From contig JBCCGG010000030.1 in NCBI GenBank assembly GCA_039029395.1, forward strand, positions 18,063 through 82,062: a stretch of 64,000 bases of DNA, written 5' to 3'. The notes beneath the pieces are model-generated. The model saw nothing but the letters and a program-made list of their open reading frames with translations, did not search any database and was not told the DNA's origin. This stretch comes from JBCCGG01 sp039029395. Lineage in GTDB: Bacteria > Pseudomonadota > Alphaproteobacteria > Kiloniellales > JAKSDN01. Made by a program: the position numbers and the translations under genes. This document shows positions 37,752 to 46,459 of this stretch, in pieces (within the stretch, counting starts at the first letter, position 1; each line of letters starts with the position of its first letter).

Positions 37752-38042
37752 ATGTACGCAAGCATTCGTCGCTACCGGATCGACCGGAGTTCCATTGATC
37801 GGATCAGCGCCTTGGCGCGCGATGGCTTCTTGCCGATTATCTCGGAGATGCCGGGTTTCGTCGCTTACTACGTGGTCGATCAGGGCGATGGCAATGCGGC
37901 CACGATCAGCATATTTCAGGACAAGGCGGCGGCTGAGGAGTCGAACCGGGCCGCCGCGGGCTGGGTTCAGGAAAACATGGTGTCCCTGATCGAGGGGCCG
38001 CCTGAGATCCTGGCCGGCAAGGTCGTGGTCAGCTCGTCTTGA
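37752..38042 (+). CDS. Antibiotic biosynthesis monooxygenase-like dimeric alpha/beta barrel protein
   Basis: A 96 aa protein with the small ferredoxin-like barrel pattern: MYASIRRYRI strand, helix, MPGFVAYYVV strand, DGNAATISIFQD and a terminal helix and strand. This resembles ABM/DUF-type stress proteins that bind or degrade small molecules, but no catalytic residue is diagnostic. A GGGGGAGGG site lies upstream. It ends 9 bp from the convergent DUF3179 gene. Confidence 0.7.
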   Translation: MYASIRRYRIDRSSIDRISALARDGFLPIISEMPGFVAYYVVDQGDGNAATISIFQDKAAAEESNRAAAGWVQENMVSLIEGPPEILAGKVVVSSS

Positions 38043-38051
38043 GCGGCTCCA

Positions 38052-39050
38052 TCATCGGTGCAACCTGCCATCGGGATGGAAGGCGTTGAACACGAAGGCG
38101 AAGGTCACGTCGTAGACTTCGTCCTCTAATCCGTCCTCGGTTTTTCGCTGGACCAGCACATTGCCCACGTCGCGGCCTTCGGAGATCTGCCGGCTGTCGA
38201 GCGCCGAGTTCTGGCCCGCCTCCCAGGTCAGGACCAAATCTTCGAACTCGATTCTCTTACGCTCTTGCAGGCTCTCCAGAGTCCAGGCGTCGGTGCCCAC
38301 CTTGACCACTCGGGCCAAGGCCTCGATGCCCTCGGGGAGCGGACCGACCGGAAAGTAGGGGCGTGGCGCGCTGTCGTAGCCGGCATAAGGATTGAGGCCG
38401 TAGCTACGCATGCCCGGGTTGTTCGGTACCAGCACCTGGCCGTTTGGATGTCGGTCGCGGAACTTGGTCCAGGACTCCAGGCGCGCTGGGATCATCTTGA
38501 GCTTGGTACCGGTGCGTGCGCCGACGATCGACTCGCCGAGGAACTGTTGCCACCAGCTCTCGGTTGCCCGGTCGTACATCACCATGTCGGAGTTGCGAAG
38601 CTTTCCGGTGGTGCCGAAAGTCGTCGCCTCACCCTCGACCCGCCGATCGAACACGATCGCCGAATTGCATAGAGGACAGTAGGTGACGGCGACCGGCTGT
38701 CCGCCGACCTCGTCGTTGACGATCTCGTGCCAGGTCAAAATGCGCAGAGGATAGGCCCTGGCGTCGCCCTCGATCACCAGGCCGATGACCGGCTCTTCGG
38801 GGCCCAGGTCGGTCATCTCGGAGACCGCCTTGAAGATCGGCTCGTCGATCGAGGGGATGCCGTCCTTGGGCGGCCCGCCGCTCATGATTTCGCCAAGATC
38901 GACCGAGTGGGTTTCGAAGTCGGTGTCCGGCCACTCGAAGCGCCAGAATCCCGGGTTCGCCGCCGCCGTCCCGGCAAAGCCCAGGAAGAGGGCGAAGAGG
39001 ACGGCCAACCCCAAGCGCCGGCGTTCCTCTTGTCGCTGGTTCATGCCCAT
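38052..39050 (-). CDS. DUF3179 domain-containing exported protein
   Basis: About 332 aa with a signal peptide (RRLGLAVLFALFLGFAGTAAA), so periplasmic or secreted. The DUF3179 core is plain: LRILTWHEIVNDEVGGQPVAVTYCPLCNSAIVFDR, with the CPLC motif, then LRNSDMVMYDRATESWWQQ. Family members are extracytoplasmic and have no assigned activity. Two ATG starts two codons apart are possible; a longer frame exists upstream without support. It is divergent from the hydroxypyruvate isomerase-type gene. Confidence 0.85.
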   Translation of the reverse strand: MGMNQRQEERRRLGLAVLFALFLGFAGTAAANPGFWRFEWPDTDFETHSVDLGEIMSGGPPKDGIPSIDEPIFKAVSEMTDLGPEEPVIGLVIEGDARAYPLRILTWHEIVNDEVGGQPVAVTYCPLCNSAIVFDRRVEGEATTFGTTGKLRNSDMVMYDRATESWWQQFLGESIVGARTGTKLKMIPARLESWTKFRDRHPNGQVLVPNNPGMRSYGLNPYAGYDSAPRPYFPVGPLPEGIEALARVVKVGTDAWTLESLQERKRIEFEDLVLTWEAGQNSALDSRQISEGRDVGNVLVQRKTEDGLEDEVYDVTFAFVFNAFHPDGRLHR

Positions 39051-39153
39051 CACCGGCCAAGCATGCCCGCCGCCCGATGGGAGAGCCAATCAATTCCCCT
39101 TGAGCGGCCGGTCCGCCTAGGGCGAAATGTGCAAACTTGTTCGAGGAGAGGCC

Positions 39154-39942
39154 ATGCCCCGTTTCGCCGCCAACATCACCCTGATGTTCCCAGAGGTGCC
39201 CTTCCTGAAGCGGCCCGCCGCCGCGCGCGCGGCCGGATTCAGGGCGGTCGAATGTCAATCGCCCTACCAGGTGGAGCGCGACGCACTGGCCGAGCAGCTC
39301 AAGGAAAACGCCATCGAGCTGGTGCTGCTCAACGCGCCCAACGGCGGCGCCGAGAGCGGCGAGATGGGCATGGCGGCCCTACCGGACAAAGTCTTGGCCT
39401 TCCGAGAGACCTTCGCGCTCGCCCTGGACTACGCCGCCGCAACCGGTTGCCCGCGCATCCATTGTATGGCCGGCTGCCCCGGCGACGATTGGCCAAGGGA
39501 CGAGATCGAACGAGTCTATCAGGAGAACCTATGCCATGCCGCCGAACGGGCCGCGCCCCACGGCATCACGGTGATGATCGAGCCAATCAACACACGCGAC
39601 TGCCCGGGTTATGCCTTGAGTACCTGCGCCCAGGCACGCGACCTGTTGACGGGCGTGGCGGCCGACAACGTGGCCCTGCAATTCGACTTCTATCACGCCA
39701 GCATTATGGAAGCCGACCCATTGGCCGCCTTTGCCGATCATCGGGATGCAATCGATCACCTACAGGTCTCCGGCCGACCCGGCCGGCATGAGCCCGATGG
39801 CAAGCAGGAGATCGACTTTGCGAAGATCTTCGCCGAGATCGACCGCCTGGGCTACCATGGATGGGTCGGTTGCGAGTACAACCCACGCGGCGACACCCTC
39901 GAAGGCCTGGCTTGGGCCCGGCCCTACGGCATCGGGCCCTAG
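39154..39942 (+). CDS. Hydroxypyruvate isomerase family TIM-barrel protein
   Basis: 262 aa of the xylose isomerase-like TIM barrel group, closest to hydroxypyruvate isomerase (Hyi) and 2-oxo-tetronate isomerase (OtnI). Segments typical of the group are FAANITLMFPEVPFLKRPAAARAAGF, ITVMIEPINTRDCPGYAL, QFDFYHASIMEADP and GYHGWVGCEYNP, which carry the metal-binding Glu, Asp and Glu. GAGGAG lies upstream of the ATG. Without otn or glyoxylate genes nearby I cannot choose between the two activities. Confidence 0.85.
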   Translation: MPRFAANITLMFPEVPFLKRPAAARAAGFRAVECQSPYQVERDALAEQLKENAIELVLLNAPNGGAESGEMGMAALPDKVLAFRETFALALDYAAATGCPRIHCMAGCPGDDWPRDEIERVYQENLCHAAERAAPHGITVMIEPINTRDCPGYALSTCAQARDLLTGVAADNVALQFDFYHASIMEADPLAAFADHRDAIDHLQVSGRPGRHEPDGKQEIDFAKIFAEIDRLGYHGWVGCEYNPRGDTLEGLAWARPYGIGP

Positions 39943-40048
39943 CCGGCGGTGCGCGGCACCAAATGGCGCTCCCAGCTTCCCGGTGGAAACCCTGACCCTG
40001 TCGGGGGCGTTAATCAATTCTATCGCGAAGAGTTGTAGCCTGGACTGC

Positions 40049-40678
40049 ATGCATGGGTTGGTCCTTCTCTGCGCGGCGCTTTTGGTGGCCTGTACCACCC
40101 TCTGGTGGGCCTTCGGCCCCCAGACCGCGAGCCATGCCCGAGAAACCGCGAGCAGCCGGCAGGTCGCTTTGCTGGCACCGGCAGGCGGCTTCGGGCACGA
40201 CCTATCGGTCGTCGATGCCTATGCCGCCATCCCCCACCGCCGGACGGCCTTCTCCGAGCGTGAGTCGACCCGATCCCATGGCGACGCGCGCTACCTGTCG
40301 GCGCTTTTCGCCTGGACCGATTTGGCTGTCGTCGAACGTGTTACCAGCCAGCGGGCCCTCTGGTCCCAGCAACATTCATCGCTGCCGGCAAGCAGCTATG
40401 ACGCGATTCTAGAAGGCCTTTCGAGCCTCGAGACGCCTCGCCATCTGCGCCCGGCTCAGGACCTGATAGAAAGCGCCATTTCCGACCAGCGAGCATACTT
40501 CGACGAATGGCAGGCCTCGGGCCGAAGGGACTACTTCAAAGCCAGCCATGCGTTGGTGCAGAGCTCGCACCGAAAGCTCATCGCGGCTTACAAGAAGCTG
40601 AAGGCAGCCTATGGCGACGAGCCTGCCCACAACAAACGGGCCTTCTTCGATCACCTCTGCGCGCTCGACTTCATCTAG
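40049..40678 (+). CDS. Hypothetical exported or membrane-anchored protein
   Basis: 209 aa. The first ~20 residues are hydrophobic (LVLLCAALLVACTTLWW), giving a signal anchor or possibly a lipoprotein (LVAC). The rest is predicted mostly helical and rich in Arg, Ser and Ala with no motif I recognise. The frame is open for over 100 codons upstream, but that part overlaps the isomerase gene in another phase, so the ATG nearest the hydrophobic segment is taken. It converges on the zinc-ribbon gene. Confidence 0.6.
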   Translation: MHGLVLLCAALLVACTTLWWAFGPQTASHARETASSRQVALLAPAGGFGHDLSVVDAYAAIPHRRTAFSERESTRSHGDARYLSALFAWTDLAVVERVTSQRALWSQQHSSLPASSYDAILEGLSSLETPRHLRPAQDLIESAISDQRAYFDEWQASGRRDYFKASHALVQSSHRKLIAAYKKLKAAYGDEPAHNKRAFFDHLCALDFI

Positions 40679-40720
40679 AGCGGCTGGCACCAGCGAACCC
40701 ACTGCTAACTCGAGTCTGCG

Positions 40721-41005
40721 CTATCCGGTGCGCCGCCACGTGGCCGCCCAGCCTTCCGGCAGCTTGTGGCCACAATGGCGGCAGATGCGTGCTTCGACTT
40801 GAATGTCGGCGTCGCAGTTCGGGCATTTCTGGCGTCCGCTCTTGCCGTTCTTGCTCTTCACCCGGGCGAACACCACGTGGATTACCGCAATTGGCCCCAA
40901 GAGCAGGCCATAGAGCAGCCACAGCGCGCCATTGCGCTCTTTGCGATGGGCCAACGCGGCGACCGCGATCGCAAAGGCTACCCAGATAAAAAGATAGCCG
41001 ACCAT
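40721..41005 (-). CDS. Small membrane protein with C-terminal zinc ribbon
   Basis: 94 aa. Two hydrophobic segments (LFIWVAFAIAVAALAH and LWLLYGLLLGPIAVIHVVF) are followed by a zinc ribbon KCPNCDADIQ..ARICRHCG with four cysteines as two CxxC pairs. Such short membrane-zinc ribbon proteins are common and of unknown role. A 91-bp AT-rich gap separates it from the MOSC gene upstream. Confidence 0.75.
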   Translation of the reverse strand: MVGYLFIWVAFAIAVAALAHRKERNGALWLLYGLLLGPIAVIHVVFARVKSKNGKSGRQKCPNCDADIQVEARICRHCGHKLPEGWAATWRRTG

Positions 41006-41096
41006 CTGGCCCCGGGCTCCTCGGCGGGGTGTGGTGAATTATTTTGTTATAATTTTGTTAAAGATACGGTTTTTTGCTGTTTGTCTCAAGCGCTAT

Positions 41097-41555
41097 CTAG
41101 GTTGTAGGGCCAGGCACAACCGCCACCGGATCGCCGACCGCGATCTCGGCATCGTTGAGAACGCGGCAGCAGACCCCGCCGCGCCAGTCCGGCATTAGCG
41201 CCTGTCGTAGCCCCTGGTGCGCCTGATCCATGCGCGTGCAAGGCTCGGTTTCCTGGGTGACCTCAAGCTCGAGACCGCCGATGGTGATGCGCTGCCCGCT
41301 CTCTCTGGGTAGCTCGATTCCGCCGACCAGCAGATTGGCTCGCCGGGCGGTCCAGGGCACCTCGGTCGTCAGCTCATGGCAGACCTTGGCCCAGACATCG
41401 GCCGAGAGCACCGTGACTTGGCGCTCCCGGGCACCCTCGATGCGACCGCGAAAATCGCCCTCGACGCCGTTCGCGCGGGTCACATGGCTTCGCGCGAGCT
41501 CTTCCATTGGCGCATGAGTCTTGGCTTTGCGGGCGATGGACAGAAGTTTTCCCAC
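41097..41555 (-). CDS. MOSC domain-containing protein
   Basis: 152 aa with a MOSC (molybdenum cofactor sulfurase C-terminal) domain. RRANLLVGGIELP and the single conserved cysteine in ETEPCTRM fit the family, whose members handle sulfur or bind Moco. GDPV near the end is also usual. The GTG start gives MGKLLSIARK, matching the family beginning better than a TTG ten codons upstream; neither has a strong ribosome site. No Moco enzyme is nearby. Confidence 0.8.
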   Translation of the reverse strand: MGKLLSIARKAKTHAPMEELARSHVTRANGVEGDFRGRIEGARERQVTVLSADVWAKVCHELTTEVPWTARRANLLVGGIELPRESGQRITIGGLELEVTQETEPCTRMDQAHQGLRQALMPDWRGGVCCRVLNDAEIAVGDPVAVVPGPTT

Positions 41556-41656
41556 GGCTTGCGGCTCCTGGCTGCGAAGGGCCAACAGCCAAGCACGGCG
41601 TGGGGTACAGCGGCAAGCGCTAACGAGCGACTATAGGGTATAGGGGCCGCGCAGGG

Positions 41657-42118
41657 CTATTCGGCGCTGACCTCTGCCAGAACCGAGACGTCCAAATAGG
41701 TCCGCGCGATTTCTGGGTCGAGTTGCCACACCAGGCTCTCGACCTCGTGGGAGACCGCGGCGCAATCGTCCAGGGCGTCGAAGATTTCCAGGCGCAGGCC
41801 CAGGCTGATCTCCTCCTGGCGCATGCCAAGCACGCCGGCCTTTTGAAGGGGCGCGCAGGCCCGGGCTAGCTCCTGTTCGGCGTCGTAAAGTTCATCCACC
41901 GACTCTGGCTGGGTGGTCTCCAGATCCATGATCGTGTAGGCGAGCGCCGTGGAGGCTTGATTCTGGCGCAAGAAAACTTCTTCGCCTTGCATGCAGCCGG
42001 CCAATCCAGTGGCCAAGATCATCGCAACAAGACCGGCTTGCAACCTGCTTCGCACCCGACGGATTCCTTTTCCGCTGTGCAGATGCCTTCTGGCGTCGTC
42101 CTGGCCCATCCCGGACAT
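41657..42118 (-). CDS. Hypothetical lipoprotein
   Basis: 153 aa. A basic N-region, hydrophobic stretch (LQAGLVAMILATGLAGC) and the lipobox LAGC predict a lipid-anchored protein with a helical, acidic mature domain. The ATG with AAGGAGG 8 nt upstream is chosen over an ATG nine codons earlier. The leader contains a CGCTAGG/CCTAGCG inverted repeat (42146-42169) just upstream. No named domain is recognised. Confidence 0.65.
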   Translation of the reverse strand: MSGMGQDDARRHLHSGKGIRRVRSRLQAGLVAMILATGLAGCMQGEEVFLRQNQASTALAYTIMDLETTQPESVDELYDAEQELARACAPLQKAGVLGMRQEEISLGLRLEIFDALDDCAAVSHEVESLVWQLDPEIARTYLDVSVLAEVSAE

Positions 42119-42242
42119 CGAACGGACCTCCTTGGTCATGTTCATCGCTAGGCCAACCTTACCCTAGCGTGGTTCAAATGCCGTTAAAGACTTCACAGCA
42201 TTTTAGACAAATTCATCGCAAATCACGTCCAGAGTATACCAC

Positions 42243-42266
42243 GCGCCTGCGCCAGGCGCCATTTTT
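42243..42266 (+). terminator. Orphan intrinsic-terminator-like hairpin
   Basis: GCGCCTG and CAGGCGC form a 7-bp stem with a 3-nt loop (42243-42259) followed by TTTTT (42262-42266) on the plus strand. No plus-strand gene lies upstream; the neighbours are on the minus strand. It could end a small unannotated plus-strand RNA of up to ~100 nt, or be a chance repeat. Confidence 0.4.
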
Positions 42267-42377
42267 ACCGAGCCTTTTCAATCGAAAGTATGTGAAAAGT
42301 ATCCTTTGTTGACCAAAAATCGGCCGATCTACAGCGCATTCCAAGGATATTATTCGTAAAGAGTTTTCTTACCCTCA

Positions 42378-42971
42378 TCACCCCACCGGCGGCTCCGCCT
42401 CAGCTTCGGCCCAGTTGGGTTTGAATCCGAGAATTCGTAAATCGCCCGGCAGATTTGGATTGAACAGGCTGTTGTGCCAGTAGGTCGCTTGATAGGCCGG
42501 CTCGCGCTGGCCGATGGTGCGCACCTGACAGGGCAGGCGGTAGCGCTGGCTGAACTGCTCGAACGCAAGGCCGCAGCCCTGATCGCGCAGCAAGCGGTCG
42601 GCCAGAGCGGATTCGGCGCCGAACAGAGCGGTGATCTCGTCCGAGAAGTCCCGTGCCCTTTGATAGTAGGTGGCCGAGAGCACCTTGAGGGCGTTCTTGT
42701 AGCGCTCGGCCGGATCCTTGGTGGCACGCACGATGTGGCGAAACTGGGCGGTGCTTTCCTCCGGGTCGCGCCGCACCACCAGCACCGTAATGCGGGCGAT
42801 CGGCCGCTCGCCGCCGGCCAGCACGACGCCGGGCCGCATACCCTCGCCCGGCCGGCCCTCGTCATCGCGCACGGCGAGCTGCCTCACCCGGCACTGCCAG
42901 CCGAGGAAGTGGTCCCTTAGCGCCATCTGGGCCGCTTCCAAGCGCACCACCGTGCCCGACTCTTGCGTCAT
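42378..42971 (-). CDS. Conserved-looking hypothetical protein
   Basis: 197 aa, soluble, mixed alpha/beta, with one early strand-rich region (RVRQLAVRDDEGRPG.GMRPGVVL, then ARITVLVVRRDPEEST) and a helical second half. No signal peptide or membrane segment is present. It follows the DMT transporter by 37 bp and likely belongs to the same operon as the B3/4 gene. I do not recognise a family. Confidence 0.65.
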   Translation of the reverse strand: MTQESGTVVRLEAAQMALRDHFLGWQCRVRQLAVRDDEGRPGEGMRPGVVLAGGERPIARITVLVVRRDPEESTAQFRHIVRATKDPAERYKNALKVLSATYYQRARDFSDEITALFGAESALADRLLRDQGCGLAFEQFSQRYRLPCQVRTIGQREPAYQATYWHNSLFNPNLPGDLRILGFKPNWAEAEAEPPVG

Positions 42972-43008
42972 TGCGTCAATCCGCCCCCCTTTGTCCGAAA
43001 TCGCGCCG

Positions 43009-43470
43009 TCACCGGCCGTGGAACAGTACGACGATTCCCAGGATAATGCAGCCGCAACCCGCGACCTTGGTCCAATTGAGCGCCTCGTCGAACATCACCA
43101 CCCCAGCCGCCTGGGTGATCACGATGGTGCCGCTGACGATCACCGGGATGGCAACGCTGGCCGCCATTGGCTTGAGGCCGCCGATCCCGCCGAAGAGATA
43201 GAAGTAGGCGATCTCGGCAAATCCGATGCATATGCCCGCGCCGACCGCCCAGAGATAGGCGCTGGGCGAGAGCTGGAGCACGTGGCCGCCGCGCGCCAGA
43301 AGCACGCCGGCAAAGACCATCGAGGAGAGCAGGGCGGCGACTTGCAGGCAGACGGTCGCCAGAATCGTCGTGGTCGCGCTATCCGGCACGTGACCGCTCG
43401 AGACCTTCACCAGTAGGTTATAGCTGGCGTAAAGCACCGTGACGGTCAGCAGCAGCAAAATCGAGATCAT
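43009..43470 (-). CDS. Half-size DMT/EamA-type transporter
   Basis: 153 aa with four to five hydrophobic helices and a single EamA-like repeat (LYASYNLLVKVSSG, then GFAEIAYFYLFGG), half the size of usual EamA proteins, so it would act as a dimer as SMR-type proteins do. It begins 12 bp after the B3/4 gene. Substrate unknown. Confidence 0.8.
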   Translation of the reverse strand: MISILLLLTVTVLYASYNLLVKVSSGHVPDSATTTILATVCLQVAALLSSMVFAGVLLARGGHVLQLSPSAYLWAVGAGICIGFAEIAYFYLFGGIGGLKPMAASVAIPVIVSGTIVITQAAGVVMFDEALNWTKVAGCGCIILGIVVLFHGR

Positions 43471-43482
43471 CGCTTAAGGTCC

Positions 43483-44217
43483 TTAATCAGGAGTCGGCAG
43501 GGTTACGTGCGGCATTGCCGCGTTGGCGATCGACCAATGGCAGGTCGCGCCCAAATCTTGGCCGGCAAGCTGCGCGAAGCGTTCGGCGGCGGCGCTAAGG
43601 CGCGCCTCGCCGTCGTCGGCCAGGGTCTGGATTACGACCAGGGTGTCACGGGTCTCCGGACGAATTCGGCTGCGTGCGTCTTGGCGCCAGTTCCAGCGCC
43701 GGCAAAGGCACTTTTCGCTGTCGGTATAGACCACCTCGCCCTCGAACGGCGGATCGTCAACCGGTGGATCCCGGGCCAGGTCTAGGAAACTGTCGCCCGG
43801 TCTGGCGAAGCGGAAGGCATTGGGCGGCGTCACCTGATCCAGATCGTCGGCGCCGGCAGGCACCAGATACATCACCGATATCGCATTGTAGAGATCGACA
43901 AGGGACAAGACCCGCGGCAATCCTTGGCCCGCCTTGAGGCGCCGTAACAGGGCCTCGCAGGAGTTCCGGTAGCTAGTCTTCTTGGAGCCAAAAGCCCGGT
44001 AGGTGGCGCGCCAGTCTCGGATCTCCTCCAGGTCGGCAATCTCGTGCCCGGCCAGGTGGGCCGCGGCCGCCGCCTCGGCCTCCCGGCAGAAGGCCTCGAT
44101 GGCCGGCGCGGGACTGGGCGCGAGACCACGCGCCGCCAGGAAGGCCACTTGGAAGCGGGGAAAGTCCGCCATCAGCTCGGCGATGGTCAGCGACAAGTGA
44201 GCTCTCTCCGGTTCCAT
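43483..44217 (-). CDS. B3/B4 domain protein (PheRS-beta editing-domain-like)
   Basis: 244 aa with a free-standing B3/4 domain, the fold that edits mis-charged Tyr-tRNA in phenylalanyl-tRNA synthetase. RATYRAFGSKKTSYRNSCEALLRR, LVDLYNAISVMYLVPAGADDLD and EVVYTDSEKCLCRRWNWR are the usual segments in bacterial single-domain proteins. The ATG with a GAGGGGG site is taken rather than a GTG nine codons upstream. It is divergent from the HAD gene and leads an operon with the transporter. Confidence 0.85.
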   Translation of the reverse strand: MEPERAHLSLTIAELMADFPRFQVAFLAARGLAPSPAPAIEAFCREAEAAAAAHLAGHEIADLEEIRDWRATYRAFGSKKTSYRNSCEALLRRLKAGQGLPRVLSLVDLYNAISVMYLVPAGADDLDQVTPPNAFRFARPGDSFLDLARDPPVDDPPFEGEVVYTDSEKCLCRRWNWRQDARSRIRPETRDTLVVIQTLADDGEARLSAAAERFAQLAGQDLGATCHWSIANAAMPHVTLPTPD

Positions 44218-44246
44218 GGCCCCCTCTTGGATGTTAGGATTCACCT

Positions 44247-45023
44247 ATGCCACTCAGCGCGGTCCTGCTCGACCTAGAAGGGGTGTTATACCAGAGCGAG
44301 GCGCCGATCGAAGGCGGTCGTGCGGCCCTGCGGGCGCTGGAGGCGCGTGGCCTTGGTCTGCGCTACGTCACCAACACCACCACGACCTCACGCGCCGGCG
44401 TGCTGCGGCGTCTATCGGGCGTGGGTTTGGAGATTGAACCCGACAGCCTCTTCACGCCATTGGCCGCCGCCCGGCGCCTGCTGGGAGATTGGGGCGCGCG
44501 GCGCATTCACCTGGCTGCCGCCGCGGAGACCGCCGGCGATTTCGACGGCTTCGAGTTGGTCGAATCGGGCGCGGCCGACGCGGTGGTGATGGGCGATCTT
44601 TACAAGGCCTACGACTGGGACCGGCTCAACCTTCTGTTCTCCATGGTGCGCGGCGGCGCCCGGTTGATCGCCCTGCACAAGAATCGCTATTGCCGGCGGG
44701 AAGAAGGCCTGGGCCTGGACGCCGGGCCCTTCGTTGCCGCCGTGGAGTACGCCGCAGGTGTTGACGCGGTCGTCGTCGGGAAACCGGCCGCGCCCTTCTT
44801 CCATCTGGCGCTGGCCGATCTGGGCGTGGCGCCGGGGGACGCGGTCATGGTCGGCGACGACATCGAGGCCGACATCGGCGGCGCTCAGGCGGCCGGCCTT
44901 AAGGCGATCCAGGTCGAAACCGGCAAGTTCACGCCGGCCGACCTGGAGCATGCACGGGTCACGCCCGATGGGCGCATCGCCTCGATCGCCGATTTGCCGG
45001 CGGCCCTTCAGGGCTTGACCTGA
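44247..45023 (+). CDS. HAD-IIA phosphatase (LHPP/TIGR01458-like)
   Basis: 258 aa HAD hydrolase with a C2-type cap. Motif I is LDLEGVLY (nucleophile Asp, but Glu where most HADs have the second Asp, as in the LHPP group), motif II VTNTTTT, the cap-end GKPAAPFF lysine, and motif IV GDDIEADI. LHPP-like enzymes hydrolyse phosphohistidine, phospholysine or pyrophosphate. It starts 30 bp from the divergent B3/4 gene. Confidence 0.86.
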   Translation: MPLSAVLLDLEGVLYQSEAPIEGGRAALRALEARGLGLRYVTNTTTTSRAGVLRRLSGVGLEIEPDSLFTPLAAARRLLGDWGARRIHLAAAAETAGDFDGFELVESGAADAVVMGDLYKAYDWDRLNLLFSMVRGGARLIALHKNRYCRREEGLGLDAGPFVAAVEYAAGVDAVVVGKPAAPFFHLALADLGVAPGDAVMVGDDIEADIGGAQAAGLKAIQVETGKFTPADLEHARVTPDGRIASIADLPAALQGLT

Positions 45024-45074
45024 CCGGGCCGCTGGGAGTGTTCTAGACCGGTCCTTTTGCGAGGGAGAAGAGCC

Positions 45075-45944
45075 ATGGCCGATACCTTCAAGGTCGCCTG
45101 CGTACAAAGCAGTGCGACGCCAGACATGGACGCCAGCGTCGCCCAGTGCGCGGATTTGGCCCGCAAGGCGCGCAATGATGGTGCCGATCTGATCTGCCTG
45201 CCCGAGTACTTCGCAAGTCTCGAGGTGATCGACAGCCTGCTGATCTCTCAACCCTTTCCGGAGGACCAGCACCGGGCGCTGGACCAATGCCGGGACCTGG
45301 CCCGAGAGCTCGGCGCCTGGCTGTTGCTCGGCTCGCTGGCGATTCGCGAGGCCGATGGCAAGGTCGCCAATCGCTCCTTCCTGCTGAACGGCGCGGGCGA
45401 GATCACGGCGCGATACGACAAGATCCACCTTTTCGACGTGGACCTGGGCGGCGGCGAGAGCTACCGGGAATCGGCGACCATCCGTCCGGGCGACCGCGCC
45501 GTCCTGGCAGACACGCCCTGGGGCCGCCTTGGCATGACGATCTGCTACGATATTCGCTTTCCCCACCTCTATCACGACCTGGCCCAGGCTGGCGCCGACT
45601 TTCTGGCGAGCCCGGCGGCCTTCACCCGGACCACCGGTCAGGCCCATTGGGAGGTGCTGCAGCGGGCCCGGGCGATCGAAACGGGCTGCTTTGTGTTCGC
45701 GCCTTCACAGTACGGCGACCATGGACTCGGGCGCGAGAGCCATGGCCATTCCCTGATCGTCGATCCCTGGGGCAGGGTGCTGGCCGACGCCGGCGAGGGT
45801 CCGGGGTTTGTCTTGGCCGAGATCGATACCACGGCGATAGCCGAGGCCCGGCGCAAGATCCCGGCGCTTCAACACGTGCGGCCGCTCGCGAAGCCCGAGC
45901 TGTCCGAGCCCGAGGAGTCGCCCACCAAGTTGCAAATTGCGTGA
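45075..45944 (+). CDS. Carbon-nitrogen hydrolase (nitrilase superfamily, Nit1-like)
   Basis: 289 aa. The Glu-Lys-Cys triad is E44 (LPEYF), K116 (DKIHLFD) and C157 (CYDIRFP). HLFDVD and the overall length fit the Nit1/deaminated glutathione amidase branch, which repairs an aberrant product of transaminases; other omega-amidases remain possible. A GAGGGAG site precedes the ATG. It follows the HAD gene closely and is likely co-transcribed with it. Confidence 0.9.
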   Translation: MADTFKVACVQSSATPDMDASVAQCADLARKARNDGADLICLPEYFASLEVIDSLLISQPFPEDQHRALDQCRDLARELGAWLLLGSLAIREADGKVANRSFLLNGAGEITARYDKIHLFDVDLGGGESYRESATIRPGDRAVLADTPWGRLGMTICYDIRFPHLYHDLAQAGADFLASPAAFTRTTGQAHWEVLQRARAIETGCFVFAPSQYGDHGLGRESHGHSLIVDPWGRVLADAGEGPGFVLAEIDTTAIAEARRKIPALQHVRPLAKPELSEPEESPTKLQIA

Positions 45945-46068
45945 CAACTATACCTTGCGCGGCGCGGGCGAATCGGCGAGCATAGTTAGGTTCCAGGTCA
46001 TAAGGGGGGTTGCTGTGATCGCGGCGGAGCCGACACTCCGCTGGCGAACGCGTGGAGTTGAGCGGATC

Positions 46069-46449
46069 ATGGCACGACGCAAGGACGCCTCTAAAACAGC
46101 GCCACGGCCGCGGGCCAGGCGAAGCAGGTCTCGCGGCGAATCGGTGGTTGAGCTGCAAGGCCGGCTCACCGCGGCCTTCCCTGGGCCGGACCTCGCGGCC
46201 GAAGCCCAAAGGGTACAACCGGTCAACTTGGACCGGCCGGAGGTGCGCGAGAGTGCCAGCGACGCTGAGCTGATCGCAACCGCCCGGGTCTACGCGCTCC
46301 GGGTGTTTCTGGCGCGCAACGGCCACGAGACCATGGCTCAGGCTTGCGACGAATTGGGTCTGAGTGACCAAGAGCTGTGGGACAGGGCGCTGCTCGACGC
46401 GGGCCTACCGCCTTCGCCCTTGCCGGACCACATCCACATACCGGTCTGA
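46069..46449 (+). CDS. Hypothetical protein with basic N-terminus
   Basis: 126 aa. The first ~25 residues are Arg/Lys-rich (MARRKDASKTAPRPRARRSR). The remainder has an acidic helical segment and a C-terminal ARVYALRVFLARNGHETMAQACDELGL that could be a small helical domain. The frame continues upstream for 44 codons without a ribosome site; GGAG lies ~12 nt before the chosen ATG. No known family is recognised. It ends 10 bp from the convergent isocitrate lyase-like gene. Confidence 0.55.
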   Translation: MARRKDASKTAPRPRARRSRSRGESVVELQGRLTAAFPGPDLAAEAQRVQPVNLDRPEVRESASDAELIATARVYALRVFLARNGHETMAQACDELGLSDQELWDRALLDAGLPPSPLPDHIHIPV

Positions 46450-46459
46450 CCGGCCTTTC

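Noticed and set aside
39731..40048. N-terminal extension of the exported hypothetical protein into the isomerase gene
   Set aside because: The extension overlaps a well-supported gene in another phase; the ATG at 40049 gives a proper hydrophobic N-terminus.
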